Origin: Favolaschia claudopus | Taxonomy: Eukaryota > Basidiomycota > Agaricomycetes > Agaricales > Mycenaceae | NCBI GenBank assembly: GCA_037176885.1 | Contig: JAWWNJ010000127.1 | Coordinates: 124,001 to 188,000 of the forward strand | DNA: 64,000 bases | Direction of reading: 5' to 3' | Part shown: positions 22,853 through 32,384 of the stretch, piece by piece | Layout: each line of letters opens with the position of its first letter | Position numbering within the stretch: position 1 is the first letter of the stretch | The notes under the pieces: model-generated | What the model saw: only the letters and a program-made list of their open reading frames with translations | What the model was told of the DNA's origin: nothing | Database searches by the model: none | Position numbers and translations under genes: made by a program

Positions 22853-23106
22853 TGTCAGGATATGAATTTGTTGGTTCGCATCATTCCGACTTCGGACATA
22901 TCTTATCCATTGATACCTATCTACATTTATATACTTCTCGTAGTTGAGTATGGTCTACAATCAATCACTCTTACTCTTAACCCCCATCTTGACCTCTGAG
23001 TCTTTCTCTCTTGTGCCCCTCCGTGTGCTCCTGCACCTGCACTCCAGCAGCTCTTGTTCCGATCGAGCTCTATCGGCTTCCAGCCACCTCGGTTTATATT
23101 CTGATA
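22853..23106 (+). repeat. 5' LTR
   Basis: 254 bp, TG...TA ends, identical to the 3' copy by eye. Confidence 0.9.
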
Positions 23107-24259
23107 GGTTATGGGCCCCGCGCCCTAGCGCCTGAGCTTGATGCGAGAGCGGCTTGCTCCAGCGTGCCTCCGGAATCTTACCATCCACTCGTTACTTCCA
23201 CTGCTCATCCTGATCTACGCCATCCTCGCATCCACCTCGACTCTTTGCTGTTCTTCCTAGGTCTTCCTCTCGAGCCTCTCTTACACTGCAGCCTCGACAC
23301 TCTTATCTCTACAGCATCTACTGGTTCTCACGCTGCTGTACAGACCTCTCACGGATGTCAAGTGTCCGTGCACATGACCTGCTCATCCCGATGACTCTCC
23401 GAAAGTTCTTTCCCACACACTGTGCTCAGTTCTCCCACACTGTGTGCCGCTTCGACCTCTCTCTGGATCCTCACTGGGTAAAGGAATTGTTTCCTTCCAT
23501 GATCCATCCATCATCCCCAGCATTCTCACCCTCGAGGAGGTTATTATTTACCTCAATTGTCCTGCTGTTCCGCGGATTCCAACGGTGCTCCTCTGGTGTA
23601 CAGCCATTGCCGGTTCACTTCCCCTTCAAGCACGACAATTCCTACCAACATCAGCTTCCATATTCATTCTGCCGACCTCTTCCTTCCATCACAGGATCAC
23701 AACCCTTACCGTTCGGCAGAACACACCACGAACTTCCAATCCTAACCACTGCACTGCAAGCTGCGGTCTCTTGGGATAGGTGGGAGCCAACATTGCTGCT
23801 CCACCTGCTGTGCTGTACTTGCGCACACAGCATACCACATCCAGATTTTATTGTTCACTTTGGATACTGGAGCCAATTTTCGCTGGTATTTCTTCTAGGT
23901 ATCTAATGGCCAATGCGCTGCTATGCACGCAGGATCTGGTCATTACCAGGTGAAAGCTCATGGGCTTCCACATGGATCGCACGTTTGGGCGACCAATTAC
24001 TCTATAGCAGGGTTGCGGAGACTAAACTTGTTCTCGCCGACTTCTCCATTGTAGCGCAACTGTCTTTTCGACCGTTCGGTGACGGGGACTGTAGCCATTG
24101 TCTCGATTGCAGTTTGCGCTGCCCTGGGCGTTGTTTTTGGTATGACTGCTATAGTTCTTTCTGTCTTCTGAATGTGCTATTCGGTGGGAGCTCTCGCACA
24201 TTCGTTATTGTTGCTTTTATTCTTTGTAGGCTATATCTCGTTCTTTGCGAAGGTGGGAG

Positions 24260-24513
24260 TGTCAGGATATGAATTTGTTGGTTCGCATCATTCCGACTTC
24301 GGACATATCTTATCCATTGATACCTATCTACATTTATATACTTCTCGTAGTTGAGTATGGTCTACAATCAATCACTCTTACTCTTAACCCCCATCTTGAC
24401 CTCTGAGTCTTTCTCTCTTGTGCCCCTCCGTGTGCTCCTGCACCTGCACTCCAGCAGCTCTTGTTCCGATCGAGCTCTATCGGCTTCCAGCCACCTCGGT
24501 TTATATTCTGATA
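24260..24513 (+). repeat. 3' LTR
   Basis: 254 bp, preceded by a polypurine tract and followed by the TGGTC target duplication. Confidence 0.9.
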
Positions 24514-24788
24514 TGGTCAAGCGTGCAATTCCTAAGTCTGTCATTTCGGGGTCTCTTCTTCGCGAGATTTTGGTATCATTCGAGGCGCTAGAGCTAGGCG
24601 AGTATTCCATCGAAGTACCAGCTCAATCTGGGCCGAAATGAAAGAATTTGAAGCGCTTCAAGTTTTCCAGAGGGCTGTCAGCCACCGTTCAAAGACTTTG
24701 TCTTTGTTTACTGCATATTGCAGCCCTCAGCCAGTCACGTGTTGGGTAGAATTGCTCGCTTCGTTCGCAATAAGTGCTGGGTTTCTTA

Positions 24789-25624
24789 CATGGAATCCTG
24801 AAAATAATGACAATCACAAATAAAAATATTTGCGATTCCCGAAAAGGAAATTTGGGTTCTTCCTTTTCCTTCTCCTTGTTTTTGAGCTCTCAACTCACAG
24901 CAGTCCTTCCTCTGATGTCCTGGACCATGCCTATGGTCATTCTGGAGGTCTTCGAGTTCAATCCGCCCTCACCTGTGCCTTTCTGTGCTTGCAATTCGAT
25001 GCATCAACAGCAGAGTGGTGTGGACTATGCCTATGGTCATTCTGGAGGTCTTCGAGTTCAATCCGCCCTCACCTGTGCCTTTCTGTGCTTGCAATTCGAT
25101 GCATCAACAGCAGAGTGATGTGGACTATCTGGTGCCCGTTACATCGAGTTGGAGGGCCTTTCTCGCTATGAAGAAGATTAGAAGAGAATTCAGAAGATAA
25201 TACTACCACTGGGGGGGCTGAATTGTCTGCAAATGTGTACTCTCTTCCAGTTCTTATTGCCCTTGTATTGCCTCAGTCAATGGGACTCGCAACAGCTTCG
25301 TTTGAGCTCTGTTTTCAACCCAAGCTTTGGGGAAGAGTATAGTACCATATTCTCTTATTGTTATATTCCACTTTTTCCCGGGTAGCTATCTATCTGGCGT
25401 TATTTTCCTGTGTAGTCGGTCCAACTAGTGGATGCATTGCTGGCTTAGCTTCCGTTGGTCTTGCCTCGAGTTTGCACCACCAAAATAGTTAGAATAGCAT
25501 ACTAGAAGCATTCTTACGACCTCCTGTAGTGCCTGAAAGCTTCTGTGGCCGGAAGCACGAATTTCCTTTTCGGGAATCGCAAATATTTTTATTTGTGATT
25601 GTCATTATTTTCAGGATTCCCTGT
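24789..25624. mobile_element. TIR MITE with internal 100-bp tandem duplication, TA-flanked
   Basis: Inverted repeats of about 65 bp begin CA(T/G)GGAATCCTGAAAATAA; TA flanks at 24787-24788 and 25625-25626. The length is 836 bp. Two direct 100-bp units, 24921-25020 and 25021-25120, differ at about two positions. The overlapping ORFs 24774-25200 read through the repeats and show no domain. Confidence 0.8.
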
Positions 25625-25787
25625 AATGCAGATACATTGCCAGGCAATTGATTCAAACTGATCCATTTCTTGTTTCAATCAAGTTTGAATTCCGGACTGG
25701 TTTCTGGGAAATATAGTCCTACGAAGAAATGTAGCATTTCAAATATCCTATACTTGAAAAGAGGGCCAGGCCATCAGTCGCGTGACT

Positions 25788-25945
25788 TTTGACAGAAAAT
25801 CACGGGGTCAATGTCGAGATGTTGAGATCGTACTAGACGTCGCGAGCGGAGCGAGCGCAGCGGGGTTTGGGGCGTGACTGAACGGAGGGAGGCCGGCGAG
25901 CGCAGCGAGTCGGCCGTGCCGGAGGCAGGGAGCTAAAGCTTGTAA
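25788..25945. repeat. GC-rich repeat C, copy 2
   Basis: Near-identical to 5294-5465 except for a deletion of about 20 bp and scattered changes; begins GACAGAAAATCACGGGG and ends GGAGGCAGGGAGCTAAAGCT. Confidence 0.7.
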
Positions 25946-26509
25946 CTTCCAGTAGTAGGCTCATTAGTCAAGTCTGTGGAGGATTATGTCCGGATAAGGC
26001 ATACTGTGGTGATCTAATTTGATCCAATCTGTTCCGGTCAATGATGTGAATCAAAACTTGGTCAACTTCATCCTCGCACCTCATTCAAGTCGACGAGGCC
26101 ATCCTCTGAGTCTGAGAATACATGGCAGACCAAGGAAACCAAGAAAGAGGGCTAGGGCCCCAAAACAAGCTCATTTTGATCTTGCTTTCCCTTGAATCCG
26201 TAATCTGCCACCACGACTGCTTATATTTCGACCTCACAACAACAATGAACCAGCGTTACTTCATGTTCAAAAATAAAGGGGGTAGAATCTACTAGTCCTT
26301 GTCTCTTTGTGACAGCATCAATATCCGAACATTGGGGCATCCAGTTGAGAATGCACTCCAATTGAAATTTGATTGAAATTCACCCGAATTTTTCAAAATA
26401 TTGGTGCATGTTTTTCCGTATTCACAGAGAGCTCAAAACTCTCTAGCTTGAGTTTTAGATACTCTAGTCCTGTATTATTGTGCTCGTTCATTGCAGCAAG
26501 TGGGCTAGG
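25946..26509. other. No gene recognised
   Basis: Only short ORFs; a TGATTGAAATTCACCC motif lies at 26363-26378. Confidence 0.4.
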
Positions 26510-26808
26510 GTTAGTTCCGAGGAAATCTTGAATTTGATTGGCTGGATTATGTCCCAGGGAGGCAGTTGCTCCGAAAGGACATACCTCCTGCCATATCTTG
26601 AATACCTTTGATCTGCCTAACCGAGACATAGAAATCAAGATTTTCCGGCGCTTTTGCGGGAGCTACAGAAGCTCTGGGGAGGTAATTTTTGGGGAACAGA
26701 GTCTCAGATACATGGTGAGTCTCTCTCTTTTCTCTCCTTTTCTCTCCCTCTTTTGCAACTTGAAAACTTGAATTCTCTCGGCTCTCCACAGACATAATTC
26801 ATAAGCCG
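26510..26808 (-). repeat. Dispersed repeat A, copy 2
   Basis: The stretch is the minus-strand counterpart of 3291-3600 and shares the MSVESR-N-SSFQVAK reading. Its terminus 26785-26808 reads CGGCTTATGAATTATGTCTG on the minus strand. Confidence 0.6.
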
Positions 26809-26973
26809 AATTGCGTGAGAAACACCGCGTGCAGATCTTTCCATCACCACTGTAGATTATCTGCTAATTAACCCAACTTTCTGGAGGCTCCATAATGGCG
26901 GGTAAAATATTAGGGCTAATTTACCGTCTTCCGAAGCGGTAAATCCACAGCACTTATATATATTGTCTTCTTG

Positions 26974-27141
26974 ATCGGGAGCCAGTTTCCGTTCAACTTG
27001 GCTGAGTTGAGCCACTTTGTTGTGATTGCTCTGATGGGGAGCCAGTTTCATCTGATGGGGAGCCAGTTTCCGTGAATTTCGACGTTTTTGAGACCACTTC
27101 GCACGGAAACTGGTACCAGTTTCCGGGAAAAGGTAGCTAGG
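26974..27141 (+). mobile_element. Helitron-like 3' terminus, copy 1
   Basis: Three direct copies of GGAGCCAGTTTC (two continue CCG) occur at 26979, 27039 and 27060. They are followed by the perfect palindrome GGAAACTGGTACCAGTTTCC (27106-27125), a 12-nt spacer and CTAG (27138-27141). A 16-20 nt hairpin 10-12 nt before CTRR is the canonical Helitron 3' end. The base after CTAG is G, not the usual T. The right arm of the palindrome repeats the upstream motif exactly. Confidence 0.55.
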
Positions 27142-27320
27142 GCTGGTGAGCCGTTATAATAATTCGCTTGGGCAATTGCGTCGGCTGAGAGGGTTTCCTT
27201 TGAGTTGCGTTTATTATAAGGCCTTGCTTTGGGCTATAAGAGTCTAGTTTGTTTCTTTTCTTATAGGGTGCTGTGTTCGACTATATTTATTGTGCGTTTG
27301 TTTCTACTCTGAAGATTCTG

Positions 27321-27456
27321 GGTGCAACCATAATTCCAGTCAGCAACCATAATTCCTGCGATTTGAGTCATTTTGGACCTGTTGTTAAGCAATGCAACCA
27401 TAATTCCACCAGTTTGGGGACCCTTTTCACGGAATTACGATCGTAACTCCACTTGA
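27321..27456 (+). mobile_element. Helitron-like terminus, copy 2
   Basis: Three exact copies of GCAACCATAATTCC lie at 27325-27338, 27344-27357 and 27395-27408. The near-palindrome GGAATTACGATCGTAACTCC (27432-27451, one mismatch) is preceded by TTTTCAC as in copy 3. It is followed by ACTTGAATAGCTTT, so the CTRR is not canonical here. A TTATAAGGCC...GGGCTATAA hairpin lies upstream (27213-27240). Confidence 0.45.
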
Positions 27457-27504
27457 ATAGCTTTCTTCAACAATTCCAACAGCGTTCTTCTCGTGCTAGA
27501 CACC

Positions 27505-27677
27505 ATGTTCTTCAAGACCCTCGTCGTTCTCGCTATTCTCTCTTCATCGACCTTTTTCAGTGTTCATGCACACGGTATGTTTTCTCCCGCCCCGCTTATA
27601 CGCTCGTCTGATTTCGTCGTCGGCAGGCACTGTGACCAGCGTGGCTGGTGCTAACGGCGTCAAGGCTGCTGGCTTCG
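27505..27677 (+). pseudogene. Egh16/Gas1-like secreted protein, first two exons only
   Basis: Exon 1 (27505-27574) encodes MFFKTLVVLAILSSSTFFSV then HAH, a typical signal peptide. A 52-bp GT-AG intron (27575-27626) and exon 2 (27627-27677) give HGTVTSVAGANGVKAAGFG, the mature N-terminus of the Egh16/Gas1-like (DUF3129) family of fungal secreted proteins. A third-exon donor (GTATGA) follows, but no continuation (such as a DGTPRD motif) is found downstream. The start lies about 50 bp after Helitron-like terminus copy 2. Either insertion truncated a host gene or the fragment was carried by an element. The family call rests on a short segment. Confidence 0.5.
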
Positions 27678-27679
27678 GT

Positions 27680-28496
27680 ATGACCACAATCCTTTTTTCG
27701 TCGCCTTTGCATCACTGAGATATCGTTTACGATGGGTAGAATGTGTTCATTTGACTCGTGTTCAATGATATATTGCCCCCTATAATGCTATGTATACTGA
27801 CACAAGTCCACCTGATGATGAGTCGATGAACGGGGTCGTGTTGTATGACTCGAACCCCTGCTAGTCTGGGTCTGAGTAGACTGGTGGGTAGAGCACTCTG
27901 AATGTGCCCGTTGCTGTTGTTGCAAGGGATGATACCCACTAGGCAGACTGGGTTGATCTCCTGCTATTGTACTTGGTGATGTACTGTTGGCTGTCGTGTT
28001 GTACACCTGAGTACGTCCTTCTGTTGACTCGGTGCCCCGCAATTTCCTTTACGTTCTAGCGGGGAGCTGTGAGCGGCTAGTTCACCAACGACTTGCTGGA
28101 TTCCTTTGTTAACCCGTGCATTACCTTGCTGGATTGCTTGGTCCGCGGTTTCCTTTCCGAACCTGCCGAAAAAAAATTATATTCTGGTGAATTCCGTCGG
28201 GGGAGTGGGACCACTAACCTTAACGTCCGTGTTGTGGTGTCGTCCCAAACCTTAACATCTGTGCTTCGGTGTTGCCTTGTGCATTCCGTATGGCCTCGAA
28301 ACGCAGTGTTTCACCCAGTCGTGAGGGTCAGGTGACCTGCGACTCGATCGCTAATAGCATGCTCTTATAGCCCTCGTCAAACGCTTCCATTCGGGCCTAC
28401 AACCAAGGGAATCGGTGCTCAATTGACGGTGCTATTGAGGTTTCGGTCCAAGCTGTACGCTTTCCATTCAAGTCAATATACTCGAGCTCGGCATTA
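27680..28496. other. No gene recognised
   Basis: An 84-codon minus-strand ORF (27788-28042) is Ser/Thr/Gln-rich and without domain. Repeated AACCTTAACNTC(T/C)GTG motifs lie at 28216 and 28249. Confidence 0.35.
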
Positions 28497-29002
28497 CCAA
28501 AAGTAACCGAATTTAGAAATGTCTTACACGCGACCAGCTAGTAGAGTTGGCGGTTGGTCCAACTGGTGGGATAGGCAGGGGGTGGTCATATGCTATTGCT
28601 CACGGCACAAGCAGAACTTATTGGGCTTTCCCTGTGCTGATGTTCAATGTTTATTTGTCTGCGTCTCGAATCAACAATTTATTGCTCTGTTTTAGCACTC
28701 TCATTGAAAGATGAGGAAGGCCCAGAAAGCCCTGAGCTCTCATATACAGACTCGTGAGATAGTAAACCTATTTTCAAGGTACTGGCCTACCTGAAATCCT
28801 GAACACTGTGTTCCAAAAAAGGCAAACACTGCCAAATAGATGGTATTTTGAAGATTAATTCGTTCACTCACTGTGTGATATCTGACCCCAAGTTTATATC
28901 ACGAAAGTTGTAGCAAACATGATATAGATGAGCCCTCTGTCACTCAAAGTTTTTTAAACATCATAATTTGCGGGCAAAAATCCCAAATTCGGTTACTTTT
29001 GG
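28497..29002. mobile_element. TIR MITE, TA-flanked
   Basis: Inverted repeats CCAAAAGTAACCGAATTT (18 bp) at both ends, TA at 28495-28496 and 29003-29004; 506 bp, no ORF. Confidence 0.7.
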
Positions 29003-29138
29003 TAACCGCGAGTAGCAAGTCAACGGGACCTGTTCGGGTGTTTGCGGTGACCCTAGGCTGATTTGTAGGCTATTTGGCACCCTTTTGGTTTCCACCAATT
29101 TTTCTCGATGGTTTGAGTCGGCTGTTCCATTGTATTTC

Positions 29139-29260
29139 TTATAAGCCTTGGCTCTGGCTTATAATTTTTTGCTGCCAGTGAGTCGCGATTTCTTATAAGG
29201 CCTGGCTGGTGACTATAATTTTTTTCACCTCCATTATAAGGGCCTGGGGTCGTCTATAAG
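29139..29260. repeat. Array of TTATAAGSCC hairpins
   Basis: Three units of the form TTATAAG(G)CC...(G)GNCTTATAA or CTATAA follow one another at about 29140-29163, 29196-29222 and 29233-29261; the first is a perfect 9-bp inverted repeat. One further unit lies before terminus copy 2 at 27213-27240, so it belongs to the same element family. Confidence 0.55.
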
Positions 29261-29296
29261 TTTCTGTTCACATTTTCGAGTTGGCTCTCAGATTTT

Positions 29297-29476
29297 GGGT
29301 GGATTCCAGCAGGTGGCGTGGATTCCAGTAGGTGGTGTGGATTCCGTCCATTCTGAGGGTATTTTCACAAAGGTGGCATGGATTCCCTCCCACGCTGCCA
29401 AAGGTGGTGTGGATTCCACTGGTTTTGGGGCCTATTTCACGGAATTCAGGCCTGAATTCCCGGGTAAGATAGCTAG
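29297..29476 (+). mobile_element. Helitron-like 3' terminus, copy 3
   Basis: Five GGATTCC copies, four preceded by GGTGGYRT, lie at 29301, 29320, 29339, 29380 and 29411. Then come TTTCAC and the perfect palindrome GGAATTCAGGCCTGAATTCC (29441-29460), a 12-nt spacer and CTAG (29473-29476). The organisation equals copy 1 with different repeat text. The base after CTAG is A. The Copia gag coding sequence begins immediately after, so this terminus marks an insertion into or next to the Copia element. Confidence 0.55.
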
Positions 29477-30435
29477 AGCTTCAAGCTCACGGACGCAACC
29501 ACCCTTACCACCGCCATTCACGACCTCAAGTCGACGGTCCGCATTCGCGGGACGGCGTCTTCGAGCTCGAGCTCTCTGCAAAGTGCTCTTGTGACGGTGG
29601 AGAAGGATCGGCGAAAGAACGGGCGCAATTTCTGCGTAAACCCGTCGTGCCCTTCTCCCACTAGTCATTCTATCGACAAGTGCCGCGCCGTTGGCGGCGG
29701 TGCTTACGTCGCTGGTGGGAAGAAGGAAAAACGTCCACGAGGGGGCAGGGGGAGTGGGAAAGGGAAGAGGAAGGAGAAAAATAAGGACAAGGCCAATGTG
29801 GCCCAGGGGGAGACTCCGGAGTCCGCCGAAGAAGTTCAGACTCACTTTGTAGCTGACTGCGCCCAATATACCAATGATTTTGATGCTTATTTGGTTGAGA
29901 GCCCGTCGCACACCTCCGCCTCTGTTGAGCATGCTTTTAGCGTCGACTCCGGAGCGCACACTGTTATCCTCAACACTGGAGCAACCACTTCTATCCATTC
30001 GTCGAAACCAGCTTTCTCTTCTTATCACCCAGTCTCGGAAACGGTCACAGGCTTTGCATCCAATACGACCAAGATTGCGGGTCGTGGTGTGCTCATCTTC
30101 GAGCCGCATCTACCCAACGGCACCCGGCGCAAGCTCAACTTTGCTGACGCTGCTCATGTCCCCAATTCCTCACCAACCCTCGTCTCCATCTCGCGTCTCG
30201 ACGATGCTGGATGCTATGCCGTCTTCGGCTCGGGACGATGTGTTGTGTTCGAGAAGAAGGACAATGGTAATTTCATTAACCATTTAGCGCGCTCAGAGTC
30301 GCTTGTATGCACCGGCTCCCGTCGCGGTACTCGCTTATACCACATGGACCTCGACCCCGGAGTTTCTGCCTTCACGGCTTCTACCTCTTCGCCGTCACCG
30401 TCCTCGCAAAAGCTTATGCTATTCCACCGTCTTCT
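29477..30435 (+). pseudogene. Copia gag C-terminus and protease
   Basis: The frame runs from 29477 into the insertion at 30436. A zinc-knuckle-like C-x4-C-x6-H-x4-C (CVNPSC...H...C) near 29640-29690 is followed by a Lys/Gly-rich basic stretch. The protease active site reads VILNTGATTSIHS, so Asn (codon 29972-29974) replaces the catalytic Asp of the D(S/T)GA motif, predicting an inactive protease. The frame ends LMLFHRLL; the expected RLGHPS of the pre-integrase zinc finger resumes after the insertion. Confidence 0.8.
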
Positions 30436-31244
30436 AAGTTCTTAGTGGTGTCAGGGTCGGGTCGGCTCTAAAGCCCGGGCTTGGGTCGGGTCAGCAAGGG
30501 TCAGGGTCAATGCTCAATGCCCGACCCGACCCAGAAGGCGGGGTCGGGCCCGGGTCGGGTCGGGTCAGGGTCGCGACCCGGGTCGCATGGTTGAGAAAAG
30601 AATTTTGAATGAATTTAACCTCACATACTAATATTTTTCTATGCCAGATGTATAGCTAACACCTCTTAAAGCAGAAAAAGCTGAATCCCAACAACAGTGG
30701 TCAGCAAACTGCATTTGAACGTAATAAATTCATAACTAACCACGAAAAACAGCTACCACTATCCGAACCAAGGGAGTCGACACTTTTCAAGACTATGCAG
30801 AATCAATGCTAGTTAAGTTCAGGTTCCTGAAACACAACCATAACTCTCCAGGCACCCGATTTGCGAATATACGCTGTGTCGCCTGCAAAACTTCCTTTCT
30901 AGGGTCGTGGGAACTGATGGGATGCGGGACTTACCGATCAACTCCTGCTGCTTATGCCCCCGATATGCCTTCCTCATCTCAGGAATGATTTCTTGAGCAA
31001 AAATTCAATGGTAAGCACTGTGAATGCATCAGATGAGGAGATGGAGACATGCATTCATGCCGCTAACTGAGCTGAAATTTTTAGGTGCCGACCCGGGTCG
31101 GCGACCCGGGTCTAGGGTCGCACAGAATCTCTGACCCGACCCGCGACCCTACTTGAAGTCGGGCCCGGGTCGGGTCGGGGTCGGGCTCAAAAGCCCGGGC
31201 TTGGGTCGGGTCTAGGGTCGGCGACCCGACCCCGGACAACACTA
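30436..31244. mobile_element. hAT-like MITE with GGGTCGGGTC arrays, 8-bp target duplication
   Basis: CGTCTTCT flanks both sides (30428-30435 and 31245-31252), and removal rejoins the Copia frame as HRLLGHPSEQL. The ends are dense in GGGTCGGGTC and its complement (30453-30590 and 31083-31235), forming long imperfect inverted repeats; the outer ends pair as TAGTG(G/T)TGTC. The left end carries 7 extra bases (AAGTTCT) relative to the right. No transposase is present. Confidence 0.8.
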
Positions 31245-32384
31245 CGTCTTCTTGGCCACCCAAGCGAACAGCTGACTCGCTCGCTGGCTCGCAGTGGGAA
31301 GTATGACCATGTGCTGAAGCTTACCACAACCGAGATTAACGCCCCTCTACCTGTCTGTGACGCTTGCGCGCGCGGTAAATTAACCCGCGCTGCATTACCT
31401 GCCTCTTATTCACCTGCTGATAAACCTCTTCGCCGTGTCTATAGTGATCTGTGGGGCAAGTCGAAAGTCAAGACACGTTCGGGGAAGTCGTACATGATCT
31501 CTTTTCTGGATGATCATACCCGCGGTTCGTGGGTGTACTTCTTGACCAAGAAGAGTGAAGCCTTTGCCGCCTTCAAGGCATGGCTGGCTGCTGTACAGCG
31601 CCAATCCGGTGGTTATCTCCTCATCGAGTTCCACACGGACAACGGGGGTGAGTTCCTTACGATGGAATTCATTTCGTTGATGGAGGAGCACGGTATCCTC
31701 TGGACTCTTACGGCCGCACACACCCCGCAGCAAAATGCGCGAAGCGAGCGTCTATGGCATACTCTTATTAGCCGCGCTCGTACTTTTCTCATCGACGCTG
31801 GGCTGCCCCTCTCCTTCTGGGGTCTAGCCGTCCAGTATTCAAACTGGATTCGATGGCGCCTGCCTACGAAACCTCTAGGTGATGCTACTCCGTGTGATGT
31901 TTGGCCTGGTCCAGTGTCGAATTGGGCCGAGTTCCATCCGTTCGGTTGCTTGGCATGGGTCTATGACCATACGCCCAACTCGAAAATAGATGCGACCGGG
32001 CTACCTGGGATTTATGTTGGTGTTGACGAGGTTCGGAATGCTTACAAGGTCTACGTCCCTCATCAGAGGAAGATGATACATTCACCACACGTAAAGTTTG
32101 ACGACTTGACAATGGGAGACAAGTTATTCAAGTCTACGTCGCCAAAGGGGGAGTCGTACGATCATGATTCATTTACCCCTTCTCTTTTCGACGCTGACCT
32201 CGATGATGACCGTCCTGCTCCTCGCCCCGACATTGCTCAGCCCGAGCCCGAGCCCCCTCCTGCACGTCCAAAACGCCGAAATCCTCGAGCTCCCACCATT
32301 CCTACTCCTCTCCTCACTCGCCGCTGCTGCCGCCGCCGCCGCACAACCTGCCGCCGCCGCCGCCCAAGCCGCCGCTGGAGCTGA
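31245..32384 (+). pseudogene. Copia integrase
   Basis: After the insertion the frame encodes the pre-integrase finger (CDACARGKLTR) and the integrase core: Asp in VYSDLWG, Asp in HTDNGGEF and Glu in PQQNARSERLW, so the D,D-35-E triad is visible. A short poly-GCC microsatellite near 32325-32375 shifts the frame; the following part (to 32570) continues in the frame of the ORF at 32164. Confidence 0.8.

Larger units (their letters stand above)
22853..24513 (+). mobile_element. Young non-autonomous LTR retrotransposon (Copia-type PBS)
   Basis: LTRs 22853-23106 and 24260-24513 are 254 bp each, start TGTCAGGATATG and end TTCTGATA, and I find no difference between them. The 5-bp target duplication TGGTC flanks the element (22848-22852 and 24514-24518). 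Directly after the 5' LTR comes GGTTATGGGCCCCGCGCC, which matches the primer site of elements primed by a half initiator-Met tRNA. A purine tract GAAGGTGGGAG precedes the 3' LTR. The internal 1153 bp lack gag, pol or any long ORF; a peptide LDTGAN near 23870 could be a worn protease trace. Mobilisation would need another element's proteins. Confidence 0.9.
22625..24641 (+). pseudogene. Unrecognised ORF interrupted by an LTR element
   Basis: The frame from 22625 (about 75 codons to the insertion, ending SSQRQLV) continues after the element as KRAIPKSVISGSLLREILVS to a stop at 24641. Removing 22853-24518 restores the frame exactly, for a product of about 125 residues. No domain is recognised, and the first codon is GTG, so the true start or earlier exons are unknown. 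The interrupted state makes a working product unlikely. Confidence 0.4.

Noticed and set aside
23011..24272. ORFs of 110-180 codons inside the young LTR element
   Set aside because: Three overlapping frames with no gag or pol motif, Ser/Pro/Leu-rich from pyrimidine-rich DNA; not supported as genes.
24774..25200. Three overlapping ORFs in the MITE at 24.8 kb
   Set aside because: They only read the 100-bp tandem repeat in different frames.
27325..27408. CAACCATAATTCC repeats as a CRISPR array
   Set aside because: Only three short copies, irregular spacing, eukaryotic context; better explained as subterminal repeats.
29432..30109. 225-codon minus-strand ORF opposite Copia gag
   Set aside because: Shadow of the gag-protease coding strand; no recognisable domain.
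30453..31235. GGGTCGGGTC arrays as telomere-like sequence
   Set aside because: Fungal telomeres are TTAGGG-type; the arrays lie within a TSD-bounded element.
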